In this document: in pieces, positions 34,058 to 41,944 of the stretch
Layout of the letters: every line of letters starts with the position of its first letter
How positions within the stretch are numbered: position 1 is the stretch's first letter
Position numbers and translations under genes: made by a program
Assembly (NCBI GenBank): GCA_965209065.1
Contig: OZ242373.1
Coordinates: 496,001 to 560,000, forward strand
Reading direction: 5' to 3'
Source: CBDBUR01 sp965209065
GTDB taxonomy: Bacteria > Pseudomonadota > Alphaproteobacteria > JAPOUT01 > G958296285
DNA: 64,000 nucleotides
The notes under the pieces: generated by a model
Told to the model about the DNA's origin: nothing
The model's database searches: none
The model's input: only the letters and a program-made list of their open reading frames with translations

Positions 34058-34677
34058 TGGGTTTTTACGCGAACCATATTGTGCCAAAGCTGATTGATTT
34101 GAGTTGTAGCACATCGCCTATTATGAAGCAGCGCGCGAAAATAGTGCCAGCGGCAGAAGGCGAGGTGTTAGAAATAGGGATTGGCTCGGGGCATAACTTT
34201 GATTTTTACAATAGAGATAAAGTGAAGCGCTTGATTGGTCTAGAGCCGTCGGCGGCGATGAGGCGTCTTGCGTCCGAGCGCGCGCAGCAGCGCGGCATAG
34301 ACGTTGAGTTCATCGATTTATCGGCAGAGACAATACCGCTTGACGATAAAAGCGTTGATACGATTTTGGTTACTTATACGCTTTGCTCTATTCCTGATGT
34401 GCGCGCGGCTTTGAGCGAGATGAGGCGCGTGTTGCGTCCGAGTGGCTCGTTGTTATTTTGCGAGCATGGTCTTGCGCAGTTGGAGTCGATTCAGAAGTGG
34501 CAGCGGCGCTGGGAGCCGCTTTGGAAAAGAATAGCCGGCGGTTGTCATTTAACGCGCGACATTCCCAAGCTCATCGAGGGTTCGGGCTTTCGTTTAGAGC
34601 AATTAGAGGAGATGGCTCTTCCCAATACGCCGGCGATTGCCGGGTATAATTATTGGGGACGAGCTTTGACGCGGTAG
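34057..34677 (+). CDS. Class I SAM-dependent methyltransferase
   Basis: A 206-residue class I methyltransferase with motif I GEVLEIGIGSGHNFDFYN (residues 33-50), an acidic residue after strand two (GLEPSAAMRRLA) and motif IV SVDTILVTYTLCSIPD. It looks most like the small methyltransferases related to UbiE and to phospholipid or human METTL7-type enzymes, from the MRRVLRPSGSLLFCEHGLA segment. The substrate is unknown. It begins on the stop codon of the reductase gene, and its TAG is directly followed by the TTG start of the next gene, so the block is one operon. Confidence 0.88.
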   Translation: MGFYANHIVPKLIDLSCSTSPIMKQRAKIVPAAEGEVLEIGIGSGHNFDFYNRDKVKRLIGLEPSAAMRRLASERAQQRGIDVEFIDLSAETIPLDDKSVDTILVTYTLCSIPDVRAALSEMRRVLRPSGSLLFCEHGLAQLESIQKWQRRWEPLWKRIAGGCHLTRDIPKLIEGSGFRLEQLEEMALPNTPAIAGYNYWGRALTR

Positions 34678-36198
34678 TTGTCGTCTGCTTTTGCGATAAG
34701 CGCGGCGAACCGCTTGACGGCAGAGGCAGGCGCGGAGGTGCTACGCGCGGGCGGCAACGCGGTTGATGGCGTGTTGGCAGCGGCTTTCACTTCTTTTATC
34801 GCCGAGCCGATTATGTCGCAGCCTTATGGCGGCGGCTTTTTGATGGTGCAGCAGAGGGGCGAGCGTCACGCGCACTTGCTAGATTTTTACGGACATACGC
34901 CCAAGATGAAAACATCACAAGAGGCATTAGATAATTGTGTTGTTGAGGCGGATTTTGGTCAAACGAAGCAGAAGTTTCACATTGGCGCGGGGACGATAGC
35001 CGCGTCGGGGTTGGCTTTGGGTTTTGCCGAAGCCTTGGCGCATTTTGGCACGATGACTCTTCCCCAGCTTGCGGCGCAAGCCATTTGCTTGGCGCGTGAG
35101 GGGATTGTGCTTGACCAGAAGCAGGCGGATATTTTTCAAGTTGTTGCGGCTGTTTTACAGAGCGACAAAGATGCGATGGCACTTTACGGCAATGATAAAG
35201 GTGCGCTGCTACAAAAAGGCGAGCTGTGGCGCAACGAAGCGCTCGGCGATGTGCTTGAGGTTTGGGCGCAAGAGGGCGCGCGTTTTATGAGCGAAGGCGA
35301 AGCGGCGCGTGCGCTGTTAGAGATAACGGAGCAAGGCGGCGCGGTGCGCGCGGAGGATTTGCGTGATTATCAAGTGAAGGCGCGCGAACCTCTTGCGATA
35401 AAGTATAAGGGGGTGGATATTTTTGCTAACCCGCCGCCGTCTGCTGGGGGGGTGTTGATTAAACTTGCTTTGTCTTTGCTAGAAGAAACGCAGCCGATAG
35501 ATGTAGCCTCTGCTTTAACAAAACTTTATCATGCGCGTGAAGCTTTGGGTCATTTGTCTGACCCATCGAAAGGGGAGGCTCTGCTCGCGCCTGAGGTGCT
35601 TGCCGAGCTGCGTGCGCGTCCTAAGTTTTGGCGCGGCACGACCCACATTTCGGCGATAGACGAGAGAGGCTTGGGCGCGAGTTTAAGTATCACCAATGGT
35701 GCGGGCTCGGGGCTTATCGCCAAGGGGACGGGTATTCACTTGAACGACATGCTCGGTGAGCCTGAGCTGATGCCGCAGACGGCAAACGGCGATGAGGCGC
35801 TTGCCTTTCCGCCTGATGTGCGCTTGTGCTCTATGATGTCGCCGATGATGGTGAGCGCGCGTGAGCATTTTATTTCTATGGGCGGTGCGGGTTCAACGCG
35901 CATTCCGTCGGCTTTGGTTCAAACGCTTTTGCCCTTGCTTGACGGCAAAAGCTGTGAAGAGGCAGTCGCTGCGCCGCGCATGCACTATGAAGAGCGGCTA
36001 TCTTTTGAGGATTTTTTTAACCAAAGCCAAAAAGAAAGTTTGCTAACCGCCTACCCTGATGCAGAGGTTTGGCAAGCGCGCGCGATGTTTTTTGGCGGGG
36101 TGAATGTCGCTCATTTAAGTGACGGGAGGCTAGATGCCGCCGCCGACCCGCGCCGTGCTGGACTCGGACTGGTTGGCTCTTCACGAAAAGTTGAATAA
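34678..36198 (+). CDS. Gamma-glutamyltransferase-like N-terminal hydrolase
   Basis: This 506-residue protein belongs to the gamma-glutamyltransferase family. The self-processing region RGTTHISAID contains the Thr321 nucleophile, and the two-glycine region TNGAGSGLIAKGTG follows. Known members split glutathione and related gamma-glutamyl compounds in the periplasm. This one begins at TTG directly after the stop of the methyltransferase gene and has no signal peptide (SSAFAISAANRLTAEAGAEV), so it is predicted cytosolic and may have another substrate. It closes the ferredoxin-methyltransferase operon. Confidence 0.85.
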   Translation: MSSAFAISAANRLTAEAGAEVLRAGGNAVDGVLAAAFTSFIAEPIMSQPYGGGFLMVQQRGERHAHLLDFYGHTPKMKTSQEALDNCVVEADFGQTKQKFHIGAGTIAASGLALGFAEALAHFGTMTLPQLAAQAICLAREGIVLDQKQADIFQVVAAVLQSDKDAMALYGNDKGALLQKGELWRNEALGDVLEVWAQEGARFMSEGEAARALLEITEQGGAVRAEDLRDYQVKAREPLAIKYKGVDIFANPPPSAGGVLIKLALSLLEETQPIDVASALTKLYHAREALGHLSDPSKGEALLAPEVLAELRARPKFWRGTTHISAIDERGLGASLSITNGAGSGLIAKGTGIHLNDMLGEPELMPQTANGDEALAFPPDVRLCSMMSPMMVSAREHFISMGGAGSTRIPSALVQTLLPLLDGKSCEEAVAAPRMHYEERLSFEDFFNQSQKESLLTAYPDAEVWQARAMFFGGVNVAHLSDGRLDAAADPRRAGLGLVGSSRKVE

Positions 36199-36217
36199 GC
36201 ATAAGGTTTAACTAACT

Positions 36218-36223
36218 TATACT
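36218..36223 (+). promoter_or_regulatory. -10 hexamer for the lipase-like gene
   Basis: TATACT ends exactly six bases before the ATG at 36230. A possible TTGAAT is 21 bases upstream (36191-36196), which is too far for a good -35. The spacing predicts a leaderless mRNA. Confidence 0.55.
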
Positions 36224-36229
36224 TTTATT

Positions 36230-37414
36230 ATGTCTCGTATTGAGTCAAGCTCTATTGTATCTGGTGAAATTACTAGGCGCATCACGCCGCTCCCGCAAGC
36301 GCAAGACGCGGGTAGCCATGCCCTGCGCGCGCGCCAAGTAGGGCGAGCCCAAAAAGCAGCAAAACGAATGAATATGAACGCGGTCGATAAGGAAATCTAC
36401 CGCCAGTCGCTTTCGGCGCAATCGGAGTATATGCGTGGCAAAAGAATTACGATTCTATCCAAAGAAAGAGCGGAAGTGCGCGAGAACATTTTCAAAATTT
36501 TACAAGATGGTGTTTATTATGCTCATCGCGCGATTAAAAACAGCGCGAATAGCTTAGCGGATTACAAAAAGTTTCGCACGTTGAAACTTGACATAGGGGA
36601 GATGGCACGGCGCAAGTCGAAAGCGAAAGCGGCGGCGCTCAAGCACGCGCCGCTACAGGAATTCACAAAAATGCCGCGCGATACACAACGACAGGTTAAG
36701 CACTGGGCAGATGTTTTATCGCTGAGTTATAAAGGCGCGAACGTTCCGCCAAGCAACCTTCAGTTGCCTGACGGCTATGAGCTGCTCGCCGATGAAGAGA
36801 TGCCTCAATCCCTCGCTATGTTTTATGACGACACTTCGGGTTTAATTCAAACGCCATCGGGGTGTAAGGCTTTACTGATGAAGTCGGGCGATAAGTTGGC
36901 GGTTGTGTTCGCCGGCACGGAGGGTGAAAAAAAATCTGATATTGGGCGTGGCGGCACGATGCAAGCCGACTTCGTGCAGCGTGTGGGCGGTTTTTCCTCC
37001 ATGTATCGAGACGCGTCAGGCATCACCCGCCTGCTGCTAGAGCATAACCCTGATAAAAAGATGGATCTTGTGGGGCATTCTTTAGGCGGCGGGCAGGCTC
37101 AATATGCTTTAGCGACCAATGCCGATGAGGATAGTCACAGAATGCGCGGCTGGACGTTCAATAGCGCGGGGCTTTCGGCTTCTACGCTCGGCGCGATAGA
37201 ATCTTCGCGTGTCGAGAAGGTGCAGGATTTGGTTATCAACACGCGCGTCGATGGCGACCCGGTTTCCCCCGGCTCAAGAATGGGCGAGAGGTTTAAGGGC
37301 GTTCTCTTGGGGCGCACATGGACTCTCAAAAGAGCGGGCGCACGCCCGATAGACGCGCAAGCCCATAGGGTTCTTACGTTACGCGGTGAGTTAGACAAGG
37401 CGGTAAAAGAATAA
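36230..37414 (+). CDS. Class-3-lipase-like alpha/beta-hydrolase
   Basis: This 394-residue protein is not a known named enzyme. Its C-terminal part is a lipase class 3 fold: VVFAGTEG is the oxyanion strand, Ser284 in VGHSLGGGQA is the likely nucleophile, Asp343 in NTRVDGDPVSPG and His379 complete a triad. The N-terminal 160 residues are charged and Arg/Lys/Ala-rich and look helical, with no similarity I can name. There is no signal peptide. Such lipase-like proteins with long polar N-termini include secreted or translocated effectors, but nothing here shows a secretion system. It is flanked by leaderless-type promoters on both sides, so it is a single-gene unit. Confidence 0.65.
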   Translation: MSRIESSSIVSGEITRRITPLPQAQDAGSHALRARQVGRAQKAAKRMNMNAVDKEIYRQSLSAQSEYMRGKRITILSKERAEVRENIFKILQDGVYYAHRAIKNSANSLADYKKFRTLKLDIGEMARRKSKAKAAALKHAPLQEFTKMPRDTQRQVKHWADVLSLSYKGANVPPSNLQLPDGYELLADEEMPQSLAMFYDDTSGLIQTPSGCKALLMKSGDKLAVVFAGTEGEKKSDIGRGGTMQADFVQRVGGFSSMYRDASGITRLLLEHNPDKKMDLVGHSLGGGQAQYALATNADEDSHRMRGWTFNSAGLSASTLGAIESSRVEKVQDLVINTRVDGDPVSPGSRMGERFKGVLLGRTWTLKRAGARPIDAQAHRVLTLRGELDKAVKE

Positions 37415-37420
37415 ACTTGC

Positions 37421-37426
37421 TATACT
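37421..37426 (+). promoter_or_regulatory. ribD: -10 hexamer for ribD
   Basis: TATACT ends six bases before the ribD ATG at 37433, in an 18-base gap after the lipase-like gene. There is no room for an FMN riboswitch, so this riboflavin operon is not controlled by one here. The expected -35 would lie in the coding sequence upstream and is not clear. Confidence 0.55.
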
Positions 37427-37432
37427 GCAAGA

Positions 37433-38563
37433 ATGAATTTGGAGAAATCGCAAGAAAATCAAGATAGGGCATGGATGACGCGCGCGCTCAATTTGTCGGA
37501 GCGCGGCTTGGGGCTGGTCGCGCCTAACCCTGCGGTGGGGTGCTTGATTGTCAAAGAGGGCGAGCTTATCGCAAAGGGCTGGACGCAAAAGAACGGCAGA
37601 CCTCACGCCGAGACGCAAGCTCTGTTGCAAGCGCGGCAAAGGAACAGGTCGGTGGAAGGCGCGGACATTTATGTCACCTTAGAGCCGTGCGCTCACGAGG
37701 GAGAGACGCCGCCGTGCGTTGATGCGCTGATTGAAGCTAAACCCGCGCGTGTTATTTGCGCCCTTCAAGACCCCGACGGGCGCGTCGATGGCAAGGGCAT
37801 AGAAAAATTGCGCGGCGCGGATATTGAGGTGGTTGAAAATGTATTAGCCGAAGAGGCAGCTTTTTTGAATCAAGGCTATCTGTTGCGCTGCACCGAGATG
37901 AAGCCTTTGATAACATTAAAGACCGGCTCTACTTTAGACGGCAGAATATCTACTATGACGGGCAATAGTCGGTGGATAACCAATGAGGCATCGCGCGCGC
38001 AGACTCATCTTTTGCGCGCCACGTATGATGGCGTGATGATTGGCTCGCGCACCAGTTTAGGCGATAACCCTGAACTGACCTGTCGGTTAAGCGGATTAAA
38101 GGAGCGCTCGCCGATTAGAATTGTTGCTGATAGTCATTTATCGATTTCGCTTACCTCGAAACTTGTGGAAAGCGCGAAACGTTATCCGCTTTGGGTTTTG
38201 TGTCGCAAGGAGGCAGACCCCTTACGCCGCGAAGCTTTAGAAGAAAGCGGGGCGAAAGTATATGATGTAGAGGTTGATAAAAAAACGGGAATGCTAGACA
38301 CGCAAGACATCACGAGTGTGTTAGCGACACTTGGCATCACGCGTTTGTTGTTAGAGGGCGGGTCGCATTTGTCGGCGAGCTTTCTGCGCGCTAATTTAAT
38401 CGACAGGCTTTATTGGTTTAGCGCGCCAAAGATTTTAGGCGGAGACGGCACACCAACCTCTGCGGGGTTGGGGGTTGAGCGTTTAACCGACGCGTCAAAT
38501 TTCGTGCCGCTCTGGCGGCAGCCGCTCGGCGATAATATGCTTATGGTTATGGAGCGCGCTTAA
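37433..38563 (+). CDS. ribD: Bifunctional riboflavin deaminase/reductase
   Basis: RibD (376 residues) deaminates and then reduces the pyrimidine product of GTP cyclohydrolase II. The deaminase domain has HAETQALLQA and LEPCAHEGETPPCVDALIEA with intact zinc ligands His, Cys, Cys. The reductase domain begins near residue 160 (LKTGSTLDGRISTMTG). It starts the operon ribD-ribE-ribBX-ribH-nusB, with each junction overlapping by one to four bases. Confidence 0.96.
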   Translation: MNLEKSQENQDRAWMTRALNLSERGLGLVAPNPAVGCLIVKEGELIAKGWTQKNGRPHAETQALLQARQRNRSVEGADIYVTLEPCAHEGETPPCVDALIEAKPARVICALQDPDGRVDGKGIEKLRGADIEVVENVLAEEAAFLNQGYLLRCTEMKPLITLKTGSTLDGRISTMTGNSRWITNEASRAQTHLLRATYDGVMIGSRTSLGDNPELTCRLSGLKERSPIRIVADSHLSISLTSKLVESAKRYPLWVLCRKEADPLRREALEESGAKVYDVEVDKKTGMLDTQDITSVLATLGITRLLLEGGSHLSASFLRANLIDRLYWFSAPKILGGDGTPTSAGLGVERLTDASNFVPLWRQPLGDNMLMVMERA

Positions 38564-39171
38564 TGTTTACCGGAATCATAGAGGCGCAAGGAACAATAAA
38601 AAAGCTCACGAAAGGCAATGATGTTTGGCAACTGCTTATTGAAGTGCCTCAGAATTATATTCGGGACTATATTCAATTACCGATAGGCTCTTCGGTTGCC
38701 TGTTCGGGTGCCTGCTTAACTATCATAGCGCAGGAAGCCGATAGCTTTGTTGTAGAAATAACAACCGAAACCCAAGCCTGCACCAATTTAGGCAAGGCAA
38801 AGGTTGGCACAAAAATAAATTTAGAGCGCGCGATGAGCGCCACCTCCACCTTTGACGGACACATTGTAACCGGGCATATTGACGGACAAGCGGAGATAGA
38901 GACCCTCACCAAACAGGGGCAAGAGATGATGCTTACCTTGCGTGCGCCGTCTGAGCTTAGTCAATATATTGCGGCGAAGGGCTCGGTGGCACTTGACGGG
39001 GCATCGCTGACGGTTAATCGGGTGGATGGCGATAGGTTCGATATAATGCTTATTCCTCATACGCTTGAAGTGCTAGGGTGGCACGCGCTAGAGAAAGGTT
39101 ATTGTTTTAATTTAGAAATAGACTTATTATCTCGCTATGTCGCCCGCTATTTACAAAGGAGAGGTTTATGA
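38563..39171 (+). CDS. ribE: Riboflavin synthase alpha subunit
   Basis: Riboflavin synthase (202 residues) dismutates two lumazine molecules to riboflavin. It begins MFTGIIEAQGTI, the family start, and contains two lumazine-binding domains with SSVACSGACLTII in the first and GSVALDGASLTVN in the second. The start overlaps the ribD stop by one base and the stop overlaps the next gene by four. The symbol ribE follows the common usage for this subunit; other bacteria call it ribC. Confidence 0.95.
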   Translation: MFTGIIEAQGTIKKLTKGNDVWQLLIEVPQNYIRDYIQLPIGSSVACSGACLTIIAQEADSFVVEITTETQACTNLGKAKVGTKINLERAMSATSTFDGHIVTGHIDGQAEIETLTKQGQEMMLTLRAPSELSQYIAAKGSVALDGASLTVNRVDGDRFDIMLIPHTLEVLGWHALEKGYCFNLEIDLLSRYVARYLQRRGL

Positions 39172-40298
39172 GTGAAAACATTACCCAGCTACGCCGCTAC
39201 AGCAAAGAGGACTATGATTATCTTTCTCCAACGGATGAGATAATCGAGGAAGCGCGCAATGGCAGAATGTTCATTCTGGTTGATTCCGAAGACAGGGAGA
39301 ACGAAGGGGATATAGTTATTCCAGCACAGATGGCGACGCCCGAAGTTATCAATTTTATGATAACCCATGCGCGTGGGCTAGTGTGCTTGGCGATGACGCA
39401 AGACCGTATCCAGCATTTAGATTTGAGCTTGATGAGCTCGCATAATCAAAGCGCGGCGCAGACCGCATTTACCGATTCTATCGAGGCGCGCGAAGGGGTG
39501 ACGACCGGCATTTCGGTTCACGACCGCGCCCATACGATTGCGGTGGCGATTGACCCGACAAAAAACTCAGAGGACTTAGCGCGTCCCGGTCATATTTTTC
39601 CTCTCGTGGCGCGTGCGGGCGGCGTTCTGGTGCGCGCCGGCCATACCGAAGCCATTGTTGATATCGCGCGCCTTGCCGGGTTGAACCCTTCGGGTGTTGT
39701 GTGCGAGGTGATAAACGAAGATGGCGGTATGGCGCGCCTGCCCGAATTGGTGAAGTTCGCGCAACATCACAATATGAAAATAGGCGCTATCTCCGACCTC
39801 ATTGCCTATCGGCGTAAGAAGGATAATTTGCTTAAACGCTATGCCGAGCGGCGTTTCACAAGCCGTTATGGCGGCGACTTCCAAATGTTTCTTTACGAGA
39901 ATACGAGCGACAACACTTACCATGCGGCTTTGGTTAAGGGCAACATCGCTGACGGCAAACCGGTTTTGACGAGAATGCACGTCGCCAATGTTTCGCAAGA
40001 TATGTTAGGTGAAGATTCTCCGCGCGCCAATTTGCTTAAACGCTCTATGGAAATTATTGCCGAAGAGGGCAGGGGCGTTATCGTTCTTCTCCACCCCGAC
40101 CGCAGCCCAGTGTTTTCCGCGCAGCAGTCGAGCCGCTTGGTTGAATATGGTTCGGGCGCGCAGATTCTTATTGATTTAGGTATAAAAGAAATGATTCTTC
40201 TCACCGATACTGATTTCAAGGTGGCGGGGCTAGAAGGGTATGGGTTAAAAATTATTCGCAGGCATGCTGTTCTTTCGCCAAGCGCGGAAGAAAAATAA
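39168..40298 (+). CDS. ribBX: DHBP synthase fused to a degenerate GTP cyclohydrolase II domain (RibBX)
   Basis: The N-terminal part (residues 20-225) is 3,4-dihydroxy-2-butanone-4-phosphate synthase, with DSEDRENEGDIVIPAQ and the motif REGVTTGISVHDRA. The C-terminal part has the fold region of GTP cyclohydrolase II but lacks its zinc cysteines: the usual VHSECLTGD...CDCG segment reads RMHVANVSQDMLGED and has no Cys. It is therefore the RibBX type described in Proteobacteria, and a real RibA must exist elsewhere. 376 residues. It overlaps ribE by four bases and ribH by one. Confidence 0.93.
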   Translation: MSENITQLRRYSKEDYDYLSPTDEIIEEARNGRMFILVDSEDRENEGDIVIPAQMATPEVINFMITHARGLVCLAMTQDRIQHLDLSLMSSHNQSAAQTAFTDSIEAREGVTTGISVHDRAHTIAVAIDPTKNSEDLARPGHIFPLVARAGGVLVRAGHTEAIVDIARLAGLNPSGVVCEVINEDGGMARLPELVKFAQHHNMKIGAISDLIAYRRKKDNLLKRYAERRFTSRYGGDFQMFLYENTSDNTYHAALVKGNIADGKPVLTRMHVANVSQDMLGEDSPRANLLKRSMEIIAEEGRGVIVLLHPDRSPVFSAQQSSRLVEYGSGAQILIDLGIKEMILLTDTDFKVAGLEGYGLKIIRRHAVLSPSAEEK

Positions 40299-40711
40299 TG
40301 CGCTTGCTTATTTTAGAGGCTCGTTATTATGAGGATATATCCAATCAGTTGAAGGCGGGTGCCGAGCAAGCACTCGCGCGCGTGAAGGTTGAAGCCGACT
40401 TCATCACGCTAAAAGGCGCGTTAGAAATTCCACCAGCGATTAAGGTGGCGTCTGGCTCAAGCAAGTATAATGGCTATGTTGCTTTGGGCTGCGTGATACG
40501 CGGCGAGACTTCGCATTATGATATTGTTTCAATGCTTTCGGCGAAGGGCTTGATGGATTTAGGCACGCGCGAGGGGCTGGCGATTGGCAATGGCATTTTA
40601 ACGGTTGAAAATCGCGAGCAGGCGTTAGAGCGCGCGCACCTTGACAAGGGCAATAAGGGTGGTTTCGCGGTTGATGCTTGTTTGGCGTTGCTTGCGCTAA
40701 GAAGCGAATGA
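40298..40711 (+). CDS. ribH: 6,7-dimethyl-8-ribityllumazine synthase
   Basis: Lumazine synthase (137 residues) condenses the products of RibD and RibB. The motifs LKGALEIPPAIKVA, YVALGCVIRGETSHYD and NGILTVENREQALERA are conserved. It is short but complete; the N-terminal strand begins RLLILEARYYEDI. Start and stop overlap its neighbours (TAATG and ATGA), consistent with translational coupling in the rib-nusB operon. Confidence 0.95.
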   Translation: MRLLILEARYYEDISNQLKAGAEQALARVKVEADFITLKGALEIPPAIKVASGSSKYNGYVALGCVIRGETSHYDIVSMLSAKGLMDLGTREGLAIGNGILTVENREQALERAHLDKGNKGGFAVDACLALLALRSE

Positions 40712-41088
40712 AAAACAAGACGCGGCTTATCATTGTCCAAGGGCTTTATCAGCGCGCTATCGCGGCGAGCTCGCTAGAGCGCTTGCTAGAAGATTTTTCT
40801 CATTTGGCGGAGCTAACCAAAAGCAAGGGAGATTTTGAGTATTTTGCTAAAGTGGTCGAGAAGGTTGTGCGCGAGGAGGCGGTGCTAGACAAAGAAATTG
40901 CCGAAGCCCTTCCCGACGGCTGGCAGGTAGAGAGGCTAGACAAGCTTTTGCTCTCTTTGTTGCGCGCCGCCTTGGCTGAGCGCGAAGAGGCGAATTGGTT
41001 ATCGGATTATGTGAGGCTTGCCTATCAGCTGTTAGACAAAAAAGTTGCGGCGATGGCGAATGCTATTTTAGACAAACTCGCTTTTTGA
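40708..41088 (+). CDS. nusB: Transcription antitermination factor NusB
   Basis: NusB (126 residues, slightly shorter than the E. coli protein) forms the antitermination complex with NusE on rRNA leaders. The helical fold begins RLIIVQGLYQRAIAAS, and the C-terminus ends with LSDYVRLAYQLLDKKVAAM-type residues. The start overlaps the ribH stop by four bases; longer readings run into ribH. Its last 21 bases overlap the 3' end of the convergent serB. Confidence 0.92.
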   Translation: MKNKTRLIIVQGLYQRAIAASSLERLLEDFSHLAELTKSKGDFEYFAKVVEKVVREEAVLDKEIAEALPDGWQVERLDKLLLSLLRAALAEREEANWLSDYVRLAYQLLDKKVAAMANAILDKLAF

Positions 41089-41922
41089 GTAGCCTTGAAT
41101 ATAAAGCAAAGCGGTTAGGTCGTTATGTTTAATCTGGCAATCCGCCCTGTCGGCGAGGATAGGCTTATCGCCAAAGCAAACACCGAGCGCGGCAGCTTCA
41201 ATCATATCAATATCGTTTGCGCCATCGCCGACCGCGATAATCAGCTCAGGGGCAAGGTTGAGCGCAGCCGCTTTTTCTAGCATTTGTTTTTTCTTACTGC
41301 TTTGGTCGTAAATGGGCGCGATGAGCCGACCGCTTAGCGCGCCGTCAAGAAATTCTAATTTATTGCACTTGGCTTTTTCAAAGCCGGTGCGCTCGGCGAT
41401 GGGTGCTGCTAAAATATCAAAGCCGCCAGTGAGGAGCAAGCAAGAAGCGCCGTTGTGTTTCATCGTTGCCGTGAGTTGGTGTGCGCCTGCGCGCACTTCA
41501 ATTTTGTTTAGCACTTTTTCAAAGGCGCTCTCTTTGATGCCGCGCAAAAGCTGGACGCGTTTTTCTAAAGCGGTAGCGAAGTTTATTTCGCCTTGCATTG
41601 CTTGCTCGGTGAGTGCGGCGACTTCCTTTTCCACGCCGACTAAACTTGCGAGCATATCAATCGTTTCTTGGTGGATAAGGGTTGAGTCCATATCACTCAC
41701 GAGCAGTTTTTTCTTGCGCATGTGAAGAGGCTGAAAAGCAAAATCGCAAGCAGGGTGTGTGCCAACGAGAGCGGCGAGCTTCTCTTTGTGAATTAAAGGG
41801 AGAGGGGCAATATCGCATGCTTCATCTGGGTTGAGCCACGCGAGGTTTCCGCCAAAACGTTCGCGCGCGGCTTCGGCAAGCGGCGAGATATTTTTGCCAA
41901 TAAGGGTTAAGACATAGTCCAT
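41068..41922 (-). CDS. serB: Phosphoserine phosphatase
   Basis: SerB (284 residues) is a HAD phosphatase that makes serine from phosphoserine. The nucleophile motif SDMDSTLIHQETIDMLA is near residue 75, and the closing motif VGDGANDIDMI is complete. The N-terminal 70 residues are a small regulatory domain. Its start is only 22 bases from the divergent miaA start, and the two share one overlapping promoter region. The 3' end overlaps nusB by 21 bases on the other strand. Confidence 0.95.
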   Translation of the reverse strand: MDYVLTLIGKNISPLAEAARERFGGNLAWLNPDEACDIAPLPLIHKEKLAALVGTHPACDFAFQPLHMRKKKLLVSDMDSTLIHQETIDMLASLVGVEKEVAALTEQAMQGEINFATALEKRVQLLRGIKESAFEKVLNKIEVRAGAHQLTATMKHNGASCLLLTGGFDILAAPIAERTGFEKAKCNKLEFLDGALSGRLIAPIYDQSSKKKQMLEKAAALNLAPELIIAVGDGANDIDMIEAAALGVCFGDKPILADRADCQIKHNDLTALLYIQGYSKSEFV

Positions 41923-41930
41923 AATTATTA

Positions 41931-41938
41931 TGTATAAA
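41931..41938. promoter_or_regulatory. Shared bidirectional -10 region of serB and miaA
   Basis: TGTATAAA reads TATAAA (41933-41938) towards miaA, ending six bases before its ATG at 41945. On the other strand the same bases read TTTATACA, giving TATACA eight bases before the serB ATG. The whole divergent gap is 22 bases, so both core promoters must overlap here and both mRNAs must be leaderless or nearly so. Confidence 0.55.
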
Positions 41939-41944
41939 TTATTT

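Noticed and set aside
37415..37432. FMN riboswitch before ribD
   Set aside because: The gap is 18 bases and contains only a -10 hexamer, so there is no room for the element.
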